A stretch of 64,000 nucleotides of DNA from Parasponia andersonii (lineage: Eukaryota; Streptophyta; Magnoliopsida; Rosales; Cannabaceae): assembly GCA_002914805.1 (NCBI GenBank), contig JXTB01000782.1:1-64000 (forward strand). Reading direction: 5' to 3'. Every line of letters starts with the position of its first letter. Position 1 is the first letter of the stretch. Of this stretch, positions 46,020 to 58,323 are shown piece by piece. Under the pieces are notes generated by a model. It was not told where the DNA came from. It did not search any database and worked only from the letters and a program-made list of their open reading frames with translations. Both the position numbers and the translations under genes were made by a program.

Positions 46020-49000
46020 CTAATTACCTCTGGCAAGGGGAGCGCGGCCGGTTTCCGCACTTGGTCCAGTTACGGCAAAGGGCGGCATACCAGGGTCGGA
46101 GTCATCACTGGACAAAACAACCGCTCCAGACCCATCATCAGTTGAGGCCCCAAGCTCAGGTTGACCGCAAGGAACTTCTGAGGTTTGCTCTAGTAGACCG
46201 GAGGCGAGGATGATCTCCTTAGTAACAGAGGCAGATACAGAGGGCCCGTCTTTTTCTTCGTTGAGCATCTTTAGCACATCAGCAGGGTACACGATGTTAA
46301 TCTCATCCCCTAGCTACTGCATGTAATGCTTGATGGAATAATGGTCCCTCTCGACGCCTTTTTGCTCATCGAACTGGTCTGGTGTTACCATCTCTGTGTG
46401 GCCTTCGAACTCCATGTTTTCCCAGCCAGACCTATAGCTCTCTACAGAAAGGACATCCACCTGCCTCTGGTACCTCATCTTCAGCTTCTTCGCATCTACC
46501 AGTCTGTCCCTCAGCGCTGCTAGCCTTAGCTCTACTTGCCACTACGACAAGTTGACCAAAAGAGTGTTAATGTCGGCAAGATCTTCGTCGTGCTTGCGAG
46601 ACAGCTCTGCATAAGTCCCCATCAAATTTTTGTGATCCAAGTAAAGATGTCGGTTTACCTCATTGGACCGGTCGAGCCTGCGCTGAAGGGAGTGGGCCTC
46701 TAGTTTAGCTTTCGCTTCGGCCTTCCTTGCCTCTTTAGCATCATCGATGGCCCTATCGCGGGTGATGAAGGCCAGCCCCATCTCCGCTACTGCATTCTGC
46801 AGGTGTTCCTTGGCCCTGAGTTCGTCTTGGGCCAACCTGGCAGCCTCAGATTGAGCGAGCTTGCCAGCCTCTGCCTCAGCCAATTTTGCGGCCAGCTCCT
46901 CGTACCTGGTCCTCTCGACACTTAGGACATAAGCCACCACACTACCAACCCTAGCCTCATCCAGGCTCTGATGCAAGTCGAAGTCGGCCCTCAACTTTGC
47001 AAGGGCGGCCTCGCTCCACTCGGCCAAGCAGAGCGGGAATTCAACTTCCCAGTCAACTCCCTAACATGAGAGGAATAGAAGGACTGGATGGCGGCTAGCT
47101 GTAAGATACAAGAAAGGGAAGTCAGTGTTCCGCAAGGATGCCAAAAAATGGAGGTGGCGGTTAGACGAGCCAAACCTGTGCAATGCTACGGCGGGGGACG
47201 AACCCAACGTTCTCCAATGAGAGCGCCTCCAGCTCGGGCTATGCTGCTGGACCATCTCCTTAGGTGTCATCCGCGTTTGAGGAACGTGACTCCACCCCGC
47301 CGACTGCGAGGACACCCTCTCCTATCGAAGCAGCGATGGTGGGACGATAGGAAGCTGAGCGTCACCGAGCGCACCTCCGGCAACAGCTGGGGTCAGCACA
47401 TCCTCAATAGAGGACGCCACAGCGACTGCTGCTGCATCGGCAGTTCCGGTTGCCACCTCTTTTAGAGCCCCGCCTGATTATAATTTTTCGGTCTTGTCTT
47501 GACCAATTCCACCCGACGGGCTGCACGCGTGGACTTCTCCTCCTCATGAGGGTCAACATGGTCCCATCGTCATCACTATCAGAATAGGGGGCAGTTCTGT
47601 CCCCTTCCTTGCCGGGCCCTCCTTCTCTTTGGATAAGTCGGCCTCGTGACGCCGCTTTATTGGGACCAGCGAAGGGGAGGACAGCCGAGATTTCAACCTC
47701 AGAGCCCCCTACTGAGCTCAGCGATCTCCCCACAGGGGCAAGCAGCACCAGACCCCGTGCTCATCTTCGAACTGGAGTGGAGGGAGGAAAAGGTCGGAGC
47801 TACAGATTCCCTACGAAGGACGATTTTTATGGCCGTCATCTCCCGAGTCGGAGGTCCGCTAGCACCGGGGGAGGGGACCGCAAGTGCCTCATCTTCTGAA
47901 GACACCACAAGGCGTCGACCAGCGAGTACCTTGGTGTTTGAGCGGTTTTCACCAACTGTCCACATGTCCTTGCTATCCCAAAGAGCTTTCAACTTCAGGC
48001 AAGATCGGAGAAGCGGGGGAGGCCACCTGCAAAGACTCTCCAATGCTTAAGTCAATTGATTATCTTTTTTTTTTTTAGGGTAGCAAAGATTTAGTTTTTC
48101 TTTGTATATGTATATCTTTTCAAATGTTTCTTTTTGTATACGTACATGCCTCCCTTTTGGGGACGCATGGCTCATATATATAGTTCTGAAATTGTGAATC
48201 TCCTAGTTCTCAATCCCATGACCGAGTACATCTTTCATCAAGACTTACTCCAGAGGTCACGGGCCGAGATTACCGTGATTCTCCCTGCATCGCTGTAGCC
48301 TAGTTTCCGTCGTCCCCTATGGCTCGAGTCTATCCGGGGCAAGATTTGGACAAACTGCCGTTCTGTCAAGACGGTTTGTCCCATGCGCACACCTATTCAA
48401 GATCGCATTAAATGCTCTGTCTAGGTCTAGAGCTGTGAGTTGCTTCCCATTGTACTCTGGTGGAAGACCCTTGGGGCTTCCGACCCCTAGCTATCGAGGT
48501 AAGACTCAGACTAGGTCGAGTCCATCCAGGGTCTGGGATGGGCTCGGCCCTAGCCTCGGACAGCCCAATGGCCTATGTGGTACCATGTGCGACTCACGTA
48601 GCCTTTAACTAGTCACTCTGGACACGTCTCGGATGGTGAGCCCCGTTTATGACCTGTTTTGCCACTTAATCGTCCACTTGGTGTATGATTTGGGAACGGG
48701 TCCTACACTTGGATCGAGCCTTGTGCGCAGCGGCACTTCCCTTGATTGGAGAGGGGTCTACTGAAGCTCCTACATCAGAACCTATAAAGAGCAAGCAACG
48801 TAGTTAGAACACAGCTACAACCCGATCGACTGAGCTCCAGAATGCAAAAATGGACACACCCTTAGCTCTCTTGGGGGCGGCAGTTTCCTCTTTACGGAGC
48901 CTGACACACCCCTCGGCCACGAGCCTCACAGCCTCTTCGAGCTCGTGGCGAGTCGGCGCCACCAGGTTGCAGGGACCCGCCAGCTGGCTCGACGCCGTAA

Positions 49001-49897
49001 CCTGGCGACCCACCATGGCAATGCGACTCTGCTCGTCGTGACGGAATCAGTTCAAAGCCGAGGTGTCGAGCTGGCTCCACAGGTGCTTCGTGATAACCCA
49101 GGTATCCAGCAGGAAGGAAAGGTAGGAAACCATCCTAGGCATCATATTCATGACCTAGGGGTTCAGGGTGGCCTGGATGTGTCAGCAATCCCCAGGAGAC
49201 CCGAAGATGACGATCCCTTCCAGCTCGTTGAGCTGCCCTACCGACAGTTGCATCTCAAATCTGCTTTCTTCCACAGGGGCTTCACAAGGAAAAATATCAT
49301 GAGCAATAACGGATGAGGTAAACACAGGTCCAAAAATCACGACATAATACTGTCTCTGCAGAAAAGATGAAGGAACTTGGAAGTACTCCCCATTCACCCA
49401 AGGAGAGCACCACGCCCCTCTGACGGTGTACAGCCTAGAGTGGGAGTCCCAGTATTTGTCTAACCTCGGCAAGCCCCAAAAAATATGGCATCCGGGAGCG
49501 GTTGAAGGTAGAAAGTGGGGTAAGAGCTCTTTTTGGGGATGAGGGTGAGCTTACAGGCATAAAAGACCACCTCCAGGTCTATATGTATGTTATAGAGGAC
49601 TGAAGGGTGAAAAGCCCTCATCAAGATCATAATTTCGTTAACATTGAGCTGCATCGGATGAATCCTCGTAAGGCTAAAGAACTAATGGACCAAAGGAGGG
49701 AGAAGAAATCGCAACCACTCCAGATGCTGCCTCCCCAGAATGATGGAGCCTTCTGGAGCAGAGGGGTAAAGGTACCAGTCCATTGGGCCGTCGACCCTCT
49801 CTAAAGTGACTCCGCTGGGGAAGCAGAAATGCCTCCTCAACAACCCTAATTCGGAATCCGTGATGGGACGAAGTTTCTGACTCAGTTCTAGGGCCAT
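46020..49897 (-). pseudogene. Antisense extra ORF (aORF) of copy A, split by a solo LTR
   Basis: Opposite in strand to gag-pol, between pol and the 3' LTR. The start at 49897 reads MALELSQKLRPITDSELG...FPSGVTLERVDGP. After a TAG (CAG expected after LPPLVH) it continues HPMQLNVNEIMILM, FYACKLTLIPKK and later PRLDKYWDSHSRLYTV. This resembles the 'putative gypsy-type transposon' domain (PF04195) of plant elements. Then come low-complexity text, a probable small intron (acceptor ttacag, minus strand, 47095), a long Ala/Glu-rich coiled coil (46542-47027) and a C-terminal part ending GRAPLARGN (46020). A polyadenylation-type tail follows. Stops and the inserted LTR inactivate it. The family is known for plant Tat elements, but the function is unknown. 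Confidence 0.7.
47935..48707 (-). mobile_element. Solo LTR of the same family, reversed, TSD CTTGG
   Basis: A complete LTR in reverse orientation to copy A, from tgtttgagcgg to gggtcctaca on the plus strand. It is flanked by CTTGG at 47930-47934 and 48708-48712. It interrupts the antisense ORF; the ORF text resumes on both sides. Confidence 0.9.
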
Positions 49898-50426
49898 CGT
49901 CTTAAATGTGATCGAAGAAGACCAAAGGTTCTAGGAAAAAGGAGGTGCGGAAACCCTAAGATTTGAGAAAGCTAAAATACTTTGAGATTTTGGCGTAAAA
50001 GACCACCTCCAGGTCTATATGTATGTTATAGAGGACTGACAGGGCAGAAAGCCCCATCAAGATCATAATTCTGTTAGCATTGAGCTACATCAGATAAATC
50101 CCCGTGAGGCTAAAGAACTAATGGAACAAAGGAGGGAGAGGAAACTGCAACCACTCCAGATGCCGCCTCCCCAGAATGATGGAGCCTTCTGGAGCAGAGG
50201 GGTAAAGGTACCAGTCCGTTGGGCCGTCAACCCTCTCTAAAGTGACTCTGCCGGGGAAACAGGCTGCCTCCTCAATGACCCTAATTCGGAATCCGCGATG
50301 GGACGAAGTTTCTGACTCAGTTCCAAGGCCATCGTCTTAAATGTGATCGAAGAAGACGAAAGGATCTAGGAAAAAGGAGGTGCAGAAACCCTAAGATTTG
50401 AGAAAGCTGAAATACTTTGAGATTTT
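49556..50426 (-). repeat. 436-bp tandem duplication of the aORF start
   Basis: 49556-49991 and 49992-50426 are near-identical; both carry the aORF start codon on the minus strand (49897 and 50332). Small indels distinguish them, for example in ggaagcagaaat versus ggaaacaggc. Confidence 0.85.
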
Positions 50427-50656
50427 AGTAAAGTAAGAAATGAGCGTAAATGCAGCTTTTATGGAGGGGGAGCCGAAGAGTTTTTCCTGGAAAAGGGTAG
50501 AGCAAGGAAGACCAAACCGTCGGAATTTCAAAATTTAAAAAAATTTTGTGACATGGGATGGCGTGCCTCCGCGTCGGCAGTGGGAGAGCCACGTGTATCC
50601 CTCAAATTAGAGGAACAGAGAAACGATTTCCCCACTTGATGGATACGAATCCATCA

Positions 50657-50676
50657 ACTAGGGAAATGGGGGCAAT
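50657..50676 (+). other. Polypurine tract of copy A
   Basis: The purine-rich gggaaatgggggcaat lies directly before the TGTGAGACCC of the 3' LTR, where plus-strand priming takes place. Confidence 0.7.
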
Positions 50677-51449
50677 TGTGAGACCCGTTTCTAAATCATA
50701 TACCACGTGGACGATTAAGTGGTAGAACAGATCATAAACGGGGCACACCGTCCGACACGTGTCCAGAGTGACTAGTTAAAGGCCACGCAAGTCGCACGTG
50801 ATACCACATAAGCCATTGGGCTGTCCAAGGCTAAGGCCGAGCCCATCCCAGACCCTGGATAGACTCGGCCCAGTGCGATTCTTACCTCGATAGCTGGGAG
50901 TCAGAAGTCCCAAGGGTCTTCCACCAGAGTACAATTGGAAGCAACTCACTGCTCCTGACCCAGACAGAGCATTTAATGCGATCTTGAGTAGGTGTGCACA
51001 TGGGACAAACCGTCCTGACAGAACGGCAGTTTATCCAAATCTCGCCCCTGACAGACTCGTTCCATAGGGGACGGCGGAAAGTAGGCTACAGCGATGCAAG
51101 GAGAATCATGGTAATCTCGGCCTGTGACCTCTGGAGTAAGTCTTAATGAAAAAGTTACTCGGTCTTGAGATTAAGAACCAAGAGGTTCACAATTTCAGGA
51201 CTATATATATAAGCCATGTATCCCCAAAAGGGAGGTATATACGTATACAAAAAGAAACATTTGAAAAGATATACATATACAAAGAAAAACTAAATCTTTG
51301 CTATCCTAAAAAAAAAAAAGATAATCAACTGACTTAAGCATCGGAGAGTCTTTGCAGGTGGCCTCCCCCGCTTCTCCGATCTTGCCTGAAGTCGAAAGCT
51401 CTTTGGGATAACAAGGACACATGGACAGTTGGTGAAAACTACTCCAACA
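50677..51449 (+). repeat. 3' LTR of copy A, also the left border of copy B
   Basis: Starts TGTGAGACCCG and ends ctccaaca, 773 bases. It is preceded by a true PPT, but followed directly by CCAAGGTACC of the antisense ORF of copy B. That is the same target site used by the solo LTR in copy A. Confidence 0.85.
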
Positions 51450-53362
51450 CCAAGGTACCTGCTGGTCGATGCCTTATGGTGTCTTCAGAAAATGAGGCAC
51501 CTACGGTCCCCTCTCCCGGCGCTAGCGGACCTCCAACTCGGGAGATGACAGCCATAAAAGTTTTCCTTCCTGGGGTCCACTGCTCTGACCTCTTCCTCCC
51601 CCCACTCCGGTTCGAAGATGAGCATGGGGTCCGGTGCTGCTTGCCCCCGTGGAGAGATCGCTGAGCTCAGTGGGGGGCTCCGAGGTTGAAATCTCGGCTG
51701 TCCTCCCCTCCTCTGGTCCCAATAAAGTGGCGTCACGAGGCCAACTCATCCAAAGACAATGAGGGCCCGGCAAGGAAGAGGGGCAGAACTGCCCCCTCTT
51801 CCGATAGTGACGACGATGGGGCCACGTGGACCATCATGAGGAGGAGAAGGTCCACACGCGGTGGCCCATCGGGGGAATTGGTCAAGACAAGATCGAAAAA
51901 TCATAATCAGACAGATGGGGGTGGCAACCGGAACTATCGATATAGCAGCAGTCGTCGTGGCGTCCTCTGCTAAGGATGTGCTGACCCCAGCTATCGCCAG
52001 AGGCATGCTGGGTGACACTTAGCTTCCTATCGTCCCCACCACCGTTGCTTCAGTAGGAGAGGGTGTCCTCGCAGTCGGCGGGGTGGAGTCGCGTTCCTCA
52101 GACACAGATGACACCCAAGGAGATGGTCCAGCTGTGGAGCCCGAGCTGGATGTGCTCTCCTTGGAGAACGTTGAGTTTGTCGCCCACTGTAGCATTGCGT
52201 AGGTTTGGCTCGTCGGGCTGCCACCTCCATTTTTTGGCATCCTTGCTGAACACTAACTTCCTTTTCTTGTATCTTGCAGCTAGCTGCCATCCAGTCCTTC
52301 TATTCCTCTCATGTTAGGGAGCTGACCGGGGAGTTGAACTCCCGCTCTGCGTTGGCCGAGCGGAGCGAGGCCGCCCTTGCCAAGTTGAGGGCCGACTTCG
52401 ACTTGTATCAGAGCCTAGATGAGGTTAGGGTCGGTAGTTCGGTGGATCATACCCTGAGTGTCGAGAGGACCAGGCACGAGGAGCTGACTGCAAAGTTGGC
52501 TGAGGTGAAGGCTGGCAAGCTCGCTCAATCAGAGGCCGTCAGGTTAGCCCAAGACGAACTCAGGGCCAAGGAGCAGGACCTGAAAAATGCAGGAGCGGAG
52601 ATAGGGCTGGCCTTCATCGCCCGCGATAGGGCCGTCGATGATGCTAAAGAGGCAAAGAAGGCCGAAGCGAAAGCCGAACTAGAGGCCCACTCCCTTCAAC
52701 GCAGGCTCGACCGGTCTAATGAGGTAAACTGACATCTTTGCTTGGATCACAAAAATTTGATGGGGGCTTATGCAGAGCTATCTCGCAAGCACAGCGAAGA
52801 TCTTGCCGACATTAACACTCTTTTGGTAGACTTGTCGCAGCGGCAAGCGGAGCTAAGGTTGGCAGTGCTGAGGGACAGACTGGCAGATGCAGAGAAGCTG
52901 AAGACGAGATACCAGAGGCAGGTGGATGTCCTTTCTCCAGAGAGCTATAGGTCTGGCTGGGAAAACAGGGAATTCGAAGGCCACGCAGAGGTGGTAACGC
53001 CAGACCAGTTTGATGAGCAGAAAGGCATCGAGAGGGACCACTATTCCATCAAGCATTACATACAGTAGCTAGGGGATGAGATTAACATCGTGTACCCTGT
53101 TGATGTGCTGAAGATGCTCAATGAAGAAAAAGACGGGCCCTCTGCATCCGCCTCTGTTACTAAGGAGATCATCCTCGCCTCCGGTCTGCTAGAGCAAACC
53201 TCGGAGGTTCCTTGCGGTCAACCTGAGCTTGGGGCCTCAACTGGTGATGGGTCTAGAGAGGTTTTTTTGTCTAATGATGACTCCAACCCTTGCACGCCGC
53301 CCTCTGCCGTAGCTAGACCAAGTGCTGAAACCGGCCGCGCTCCCCTGGCCGGAGGTAATTAG
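51450..53362 (+). pseudogene. Antisense extra ORF of copy B, 3' part
   Basis: Plus-strand counterpart of the copy A aORF, from the LTR site onward. Ser/Pro/Arg-rich text (51476-51970) includes the acidic 'SSDSDDDGA'. A probable intron has its acceptor, atcttgcag, at 52279. The coiled coil follows (52280-53068: LAAIQSFYSSHVRELTGELN, SLDEVRVGSS, RDRLADAEKL), then the C-terminus MYPVDVLKMLNEEKDGPSAS...GRAPLAGGN (53090-53362). A TGA breaks the coiled coil at 52730 and a TAG stops it at 53066. The upstream PF04195-like part is absent. Confidence 0.7.
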
Positions 53363-54071
53363 GGCCTCTTGCCCTGTATAATTGTAAAGTAGTTGTAATC
53401 ATTTGTTTAAATAATAGAAGACGTGCTATTTTTCCAAGCTTATTCCATTCTTTCACTCCTTTCGTTGACCGCGTTTAGTGTTAGGGTCAAATATCGTGTA
53501 TGATGTCATTCCCTTGTCGGCAGCATGGCCGGCGTTTGGGTTGGACTCGGCTGTATATAGTTTTGANCAGTAGCTAGGGGATGAGATTAACATCGTGTAC
53601 CCTGTTGATGTGCTGAAGATGCTCAATGAAGAAAAAGACGGGCCCTCTGCATCCGCCTCTGTTACTAAGGAGATCATCCTCGCCTCCGGTCTGCTAGAGC
53701 AAACCTCGGAGGTTCCTTGCGGTCAACCTGAGCTTGGGGCCTCAACTGGTGATGGGTCTAGAGAGGTTTTTTTGTCTAATGATGACTCCAACCCTTGCAC
53801 GCCGCCCTCTGCCGTAGCTAGACCAAGTGCTGAAACCGGCCGCGCTCCCCTGGCCGGAGGTAATTAGGGCCTCTTGCCCTGTATAATTGTAAAGTAGTTG
53901 TAATCATTTGTTTAAATAATAGAAGACGTGCTATTTTTCCAAGCTTATTCCATTCTTTCACTCCTTTCGTTGACCGCGTTTAGTGTTAGGGTCAAATATC
54001 GTGTATGATGTCATTCCCTTGTCGGCAGCATGGCCGGCGTTTGGGTTGGACTCGGCTGTATATAGTTTTGA
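53063..54071. repeat. Exact 504-bp direct duplication split by one N
   Basis: 53063-53566 and 53568-54071 appear identical base for base, joined at N 53567. Both contain the aORF C-terminus. Nearby true duplications in this family show differences, so this one is most likely an assembly overlap that was not merged. Confidence 0.85.
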
Positions 54072-54873
54072 TTTTTTAGTGAATTCTCCTCGTACTTTGA
54101 TCGACGAGATTTAACTTTAGGGACCGAGATGTGAGGATGTATAACCCCTGTTATGACTTGTCTTGGCAGAATTCGACCCACGCATATGGCTGGCCTCCTC
54201 TGACCCCAAATAGGAACGCACGAGGAACCAGCTCCAGGGGTTGGTCGAGCACTGTTTGGACCTGTCACTGCAGAGGAGAAGGCATGGCCTCGACTCTCAT
54301 CAAGAGCGAACATGGCGCTACCACTCTGATGTGTCCCTGTGAGTCCATCCAAGACCTGCCTCTTATAAGTAGAACTTCCGGGTGTGCGTCCCTGCTGACC
54401 ATGCGTTTGGTACTTTTAGGAAATAATAAACAGAGTTTGATTTTAACTTCTTTCTTTATGCCCAGTCTTGTACTAGACTACTTCCAATGGGTAGGCTCTA
54501 ACTTTATTCTTTCTCAGTTCACGTATAATTAAACCGTTCTCTTGGGAGGGTCTGCTTCGATAGGGTAGACCTTGACCCCACTTTCCTTTGCCTCGCACGT
54601 GACCAAAACGCTCTCTGAGGGGGTCCGCTTCTAACGGGTAGACCCTGTCCTTGCTTTTCTTCGTCTTGCGCGCGACTTAAAATGTTCTCTGGGGAGGGTC
54701 TACTTTCAACGGATAGACCATGTCCCTGCTTTTATTTAGCTTTTTGTACAGCTAAAATGCTCCTTAGGGGGGATCTACTTCCAACGGGTAGACCCTAACC
54801 CTGTTTTCCTTTAGCTTTTTGCATAGCTAACATGCTCCTTGGGGAGGATCTACTTCCAACGAGTAGACCCTAA
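54072..54873 (-). repeat. 3' region and array II of copy B
   Basis: Reverse complement of the copy A segment: single-copy part (54072-54535), then about four to five units of the ~75-bp array ('gggtagaccct' on the plus strand). At 54873/54874 it joins directly to integrase sequence, so array I and the integrase C-terminus are deleted. Confidence 0.75.
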
Positions 54874-57800
54874 CAATGGCCTGTAGCTCTTTTAACCACC
54901 TTCCTTTAGCCTCCTACAAGTTCTTTTTGATGTTGTTAAAAATGGCCTTGTTTGTAGCCTCTGCTTGGCCGTTTCCCTGAGGGTAGCTCACGGATGAGAA
55001 ACTAAGCTTTATATCATAGAGCTCACACAGTTCCTTGAGCTTAGCATTCTAGAACTGTGTACCTTGATCAGCTTGTATCTCTTTCAGAATCCTGTATCGA
55101 CAGATTATATTTTTCCAAATGAAGTTAATCGTGTCTGTCTTATTAACGGTCGTGTAGGCTTCAGTAACTACCCATTTGGTGAAATAATCTGTGGCCAGTT
55201 TGACGTACCTTCTTCCCTTTGGACTTCTGGAGAGCTCTCCGACAATGTCCAGGCCCATTTCTTAAACAGCCAAGGAGTTATGTTCGAATGGAGTTCCTCC
55301 ACTGGTTGGCGTTTCATAGGGGCGAACCTCTGGCACTTATCGCATTTCTGGATAAATCAGGCCACCTCGGTCATCATGTATGGCCAGAAGTATCCAGCCT
55401 TTAGAGCCTTGTAGGCGAGGCTACGTCCACTAGAGTGGTTGCCGCATACTCCCTCGTGGATTTCCTCCATCAGTTTCTGCGATTCGGTGGGACCTACACA
55501 CAGCAGCATCGGTCCAATTGCCGATCTCCTATACAGTTGCTCCCCTACCATCGAGTATCTAGCACCCTTCAGTCTGATCGACCTTACTTCTCGGGGGTCC
55601 GCGAGCAGATTTCCCAACGCCAAATACTGGGTGATGAGTTTCATCCACCCCTCGTCTGCAGAGCTGGTTTCAAATACATGGCATGCGGGGGTCTCCGAAG
55701 GGTCCTTCATGCTCTCGCCCTCTAGGAGAATCTCCGCGTGTCCGGTTATTTCCTCGATCGACGCGCTCTTAGCTAGTTCATCGGCCTTCTGGTTCATCTC
55801 CCTAGGAATCTGTTCGATGTTGAAACCGCTAAAACGGGCTTTCGCCCCCATTACCTTGGAGAAGTACCTGTGTAGTCTTGGCTCTTTTACTTCGAAGTCT
55901 CCCATAACCTGACCCGCGATCAATTGTGAGTCGGTCTTTATTGCGATGCTCTCCACCCCGAAGTGCAGAGCCAGCTCAAGGCCTTGTAGCAGTGCCTCGT
56001 ACTCCGCCTCATTGTTCGTTTCCTGGAAACTGAGCCTCAAAGCTTTCTCTATTCTGAGTCCCGTTAGGGTCTGTAAGACTATTCCGATACCTGACCCTGA
56101 GGTATTCGTGGATCCGTCAGTATAGAGGGTCCAGGATGAAGAGGGACGAGGCTGAGACGTCTGGAGTGGGTCGTGTAGCTCGTCGAAGGATTTTATTTCT
56201 ACTAGGAAATCCGCCATGACTTGCCCTTTCTTTGCTACTCGAGGCTGATACTCGATGTTGTATATTCTTAGTTCGATGGCCCACTTGGTCAGTCGTCCCG
56301 ATAGGTCCAGTTTGGCCAAGATTTACTAGATAGGGAAATCCGTATACACGGTGACCGAGTGTGCCTCAAAATATTGCCTTAGTCTCTTCTTAGCATTGAC
56401 CAGAGCAAGGACCAGTTTCTCTGCCATACTATATCGCGTCTCGGCATCTAGGAGCATGCAGCTTGTATAAAACACTAACTTCTGCTTGCTGTCTTCCTCA
56501 ACGAATAGTACGGCACTGATCACTACTTCGGATACTGCTAAATAAGCGAATAGGTGTTCCCCCTCTGTTAGGAAAACCAGGATAGGCGGATGACTTAGGT
56601 ATAGCTTGAGATCCGTCAGTGCCTTATCCTGCTCCTTCCCCCAGGCGACAGTGGAGGTTCTCTTTAGGTACTAGAAGAAAGGCTTGCATCGGTCAGACAT
56701 CTTAGAGACGAACCAGCTAAGAGCGGCTATCTTCCCAGCTAGGCGCTGACCTCCCGAAGAGTTGAGGGTCTCTACACGTCTGCGATTGAGGACAACTGGG
56801 TCGGGTTGGCCTCAATACCCCTTCTGCTCAAGATATGCCCCAGGAATTGGCCGGAGGACACCCCAAACGCACATTTCTTGGGGGGTTCAGATGCATCCAA
56901 TATTGCTTCAGAATCTGGAAGCACTCGTCTAGATGTCTCAGATGGTCTGACGCTTCTCTGCTCTTTACGACCATGTCGTCGATGTAGACTTCCATAGTTT
57001 TTCGTAGCAGCCCGGCGAACATTTTGTTCATGTGCCTCTAGTAGGTTACCCCCGTGTTCTTCAGACTAAATAGCATACATCTGTAACAATACAGACCTCG
57101 CTCCGTAATAAATGTCGTGTGGATCTGGTCTTCCTCGTACAGGGGAATCTGGTTGTATCTGGAGTAGGCATCCAGGAAGCTCATCCTATCGAATCCTGCC
57201 GTTGCATCTACCAGTTGATCGATCCTTGGCAGGGGGAAGCTATCCTTTGGGCAGGCCTTGTTCAGATTGGTGAAGTCTATACAAGTGCGGTCGTCGCCAT
57301 TTTTCTTCTTCACCACCACCGGGTTGGAGACCCAGCATGGGTATATGCATTCTATAATCAGGCTGTTCTCCAGTAGCGTCTCTATCTCCTTGTTGATCAC
57401 CTTGTTTTTCTCTGGCATGAACCTTCTGGGTCTCTGCCTAGCCGAATAGAAATTGGGGTCTATGTTCAGCCGGTGGCAGGCGTGCGTGGGGTCTATCCCA
57501 GGCATATCATCATGGGACTATGCGAAGACGTCTTCGTTCTGCCTTAGGAACTCTAACATCTCGTTCTTTTCCTCCTCGGGCAGCAGGGCCCCGAGTAAGA
57601 CTACCTTCGCTGGTTCTGACTCTTTCAAAGGGACCGCCACCAGCTCCTCAATCGTGGATTCTGGTCCATCGGACTCCTCTTCGATCCACTTCATGTATGC
57701 TAGCAGGCGGTCCTTTGATTGCTACCTGTCCCCGGCCGAGGCACTAGTGCTCGCATCAGCTCCCCTCAGGGCGGTTGAAAAACATTTCCTAGTGGAGGCC

Positions 57801-58322
57801 TGGTCTCGCTTGATGTCTATCGTATAGATACCATCCCTCGATAGACATCTTAAGACCTGATGGAGGGTGGAGGTGACCCTATGCATGGCATGAATCCATC
57901 CTCTCCCCATGATAATGTTGAAGGAAGACTGGCAGTCGATGACGATGAAGTCTACATCCAAGCACGATGCCCAAGGGGCTGACCTTGGTACTGTCGAAAG
58001 CGAACAGCAGCTGACAAGTCAGTTTGAGTGCGTTTCAGTTTAGGCCTATGCTCTTAAACGTGCTAAGGAACAGGATATCAACGATGCTCCCTCCGTTGAT
58101 CAGGACCCTTCTGACCAGCGCGGAATCGATCTGTAGCTTAATCACCAAAGGGTCATCGTGAGGTCGGCGCACCGTGGTCAAGTCTTGCTGGGTGAAGGCG
58201 ATGGGGGCGGCAGAGGTGCAGCTTTCTCCCATCATCAAATGATTGACGGAGTGGCCCATCCCCCTCAGGCGCTTCGCCCTTTCTTGGGTCTTTTTGAGGC
58301 ATTTTTCCTTCTCTTCCTGACC
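54874..58322 (-). pseudogene. pol region of copy B
   Basis: Minus-strand pieces: protease MGHSVNHLMMGES...VLINGGSIVDILF (58259-57722), RT MPGIDPTHACHRLN to [10 protein letters not shown] (57505-56828), RNase H (56523-55357) with a 320-codon open stretch including WTLYTDGSTN, and integrase MGLDIVGELS to GTQF (55258-55049) plus a remnant to 54874. Fewer stops than copy A in RNase H, but TAG codons remain at the shared RT and integrase sites. Confidence 0.8.
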
Positions 58323-58323
58323 T

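Larger units (their letters stand above)
37051..51449 (+). mobile_element. Tat-lineage Ty3/gypsy retrotransposon, copy A, full length but decayed
   Basis: LTR (37051-37822), PBS, gag, protease, RT, RNase H, integrase, tandem-repeat region, antisense extra ORF, PPT and second LTR (50677-51449) follow in the expected order over 14.4 kb. The Tat lineage is inferred from the gag end (YCKLHRDHGHDTINCYNL), the RT and the antisense ORF. At least nine in-frame stops plus frameshifts make it inactive. Flanking bases (cctac left, ccaag right) do not match, because the right side is a recombinant junction. Confidence 0.85.
51450..58322 (-). mobile_element. Inverted, internally deleted copy B of the Tat family
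   Basis: Read on the minus strand from 58322: protease, RT, RNase H, part of the integrase, array II, then the antisense ORF (plus strand) ending at the LTR junction at 51450. It lacks gag, the integrase C-terminus and array I. It is an opposite-facing partner of copy A and aligns with it through most of its length. Confidence 0.8.
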
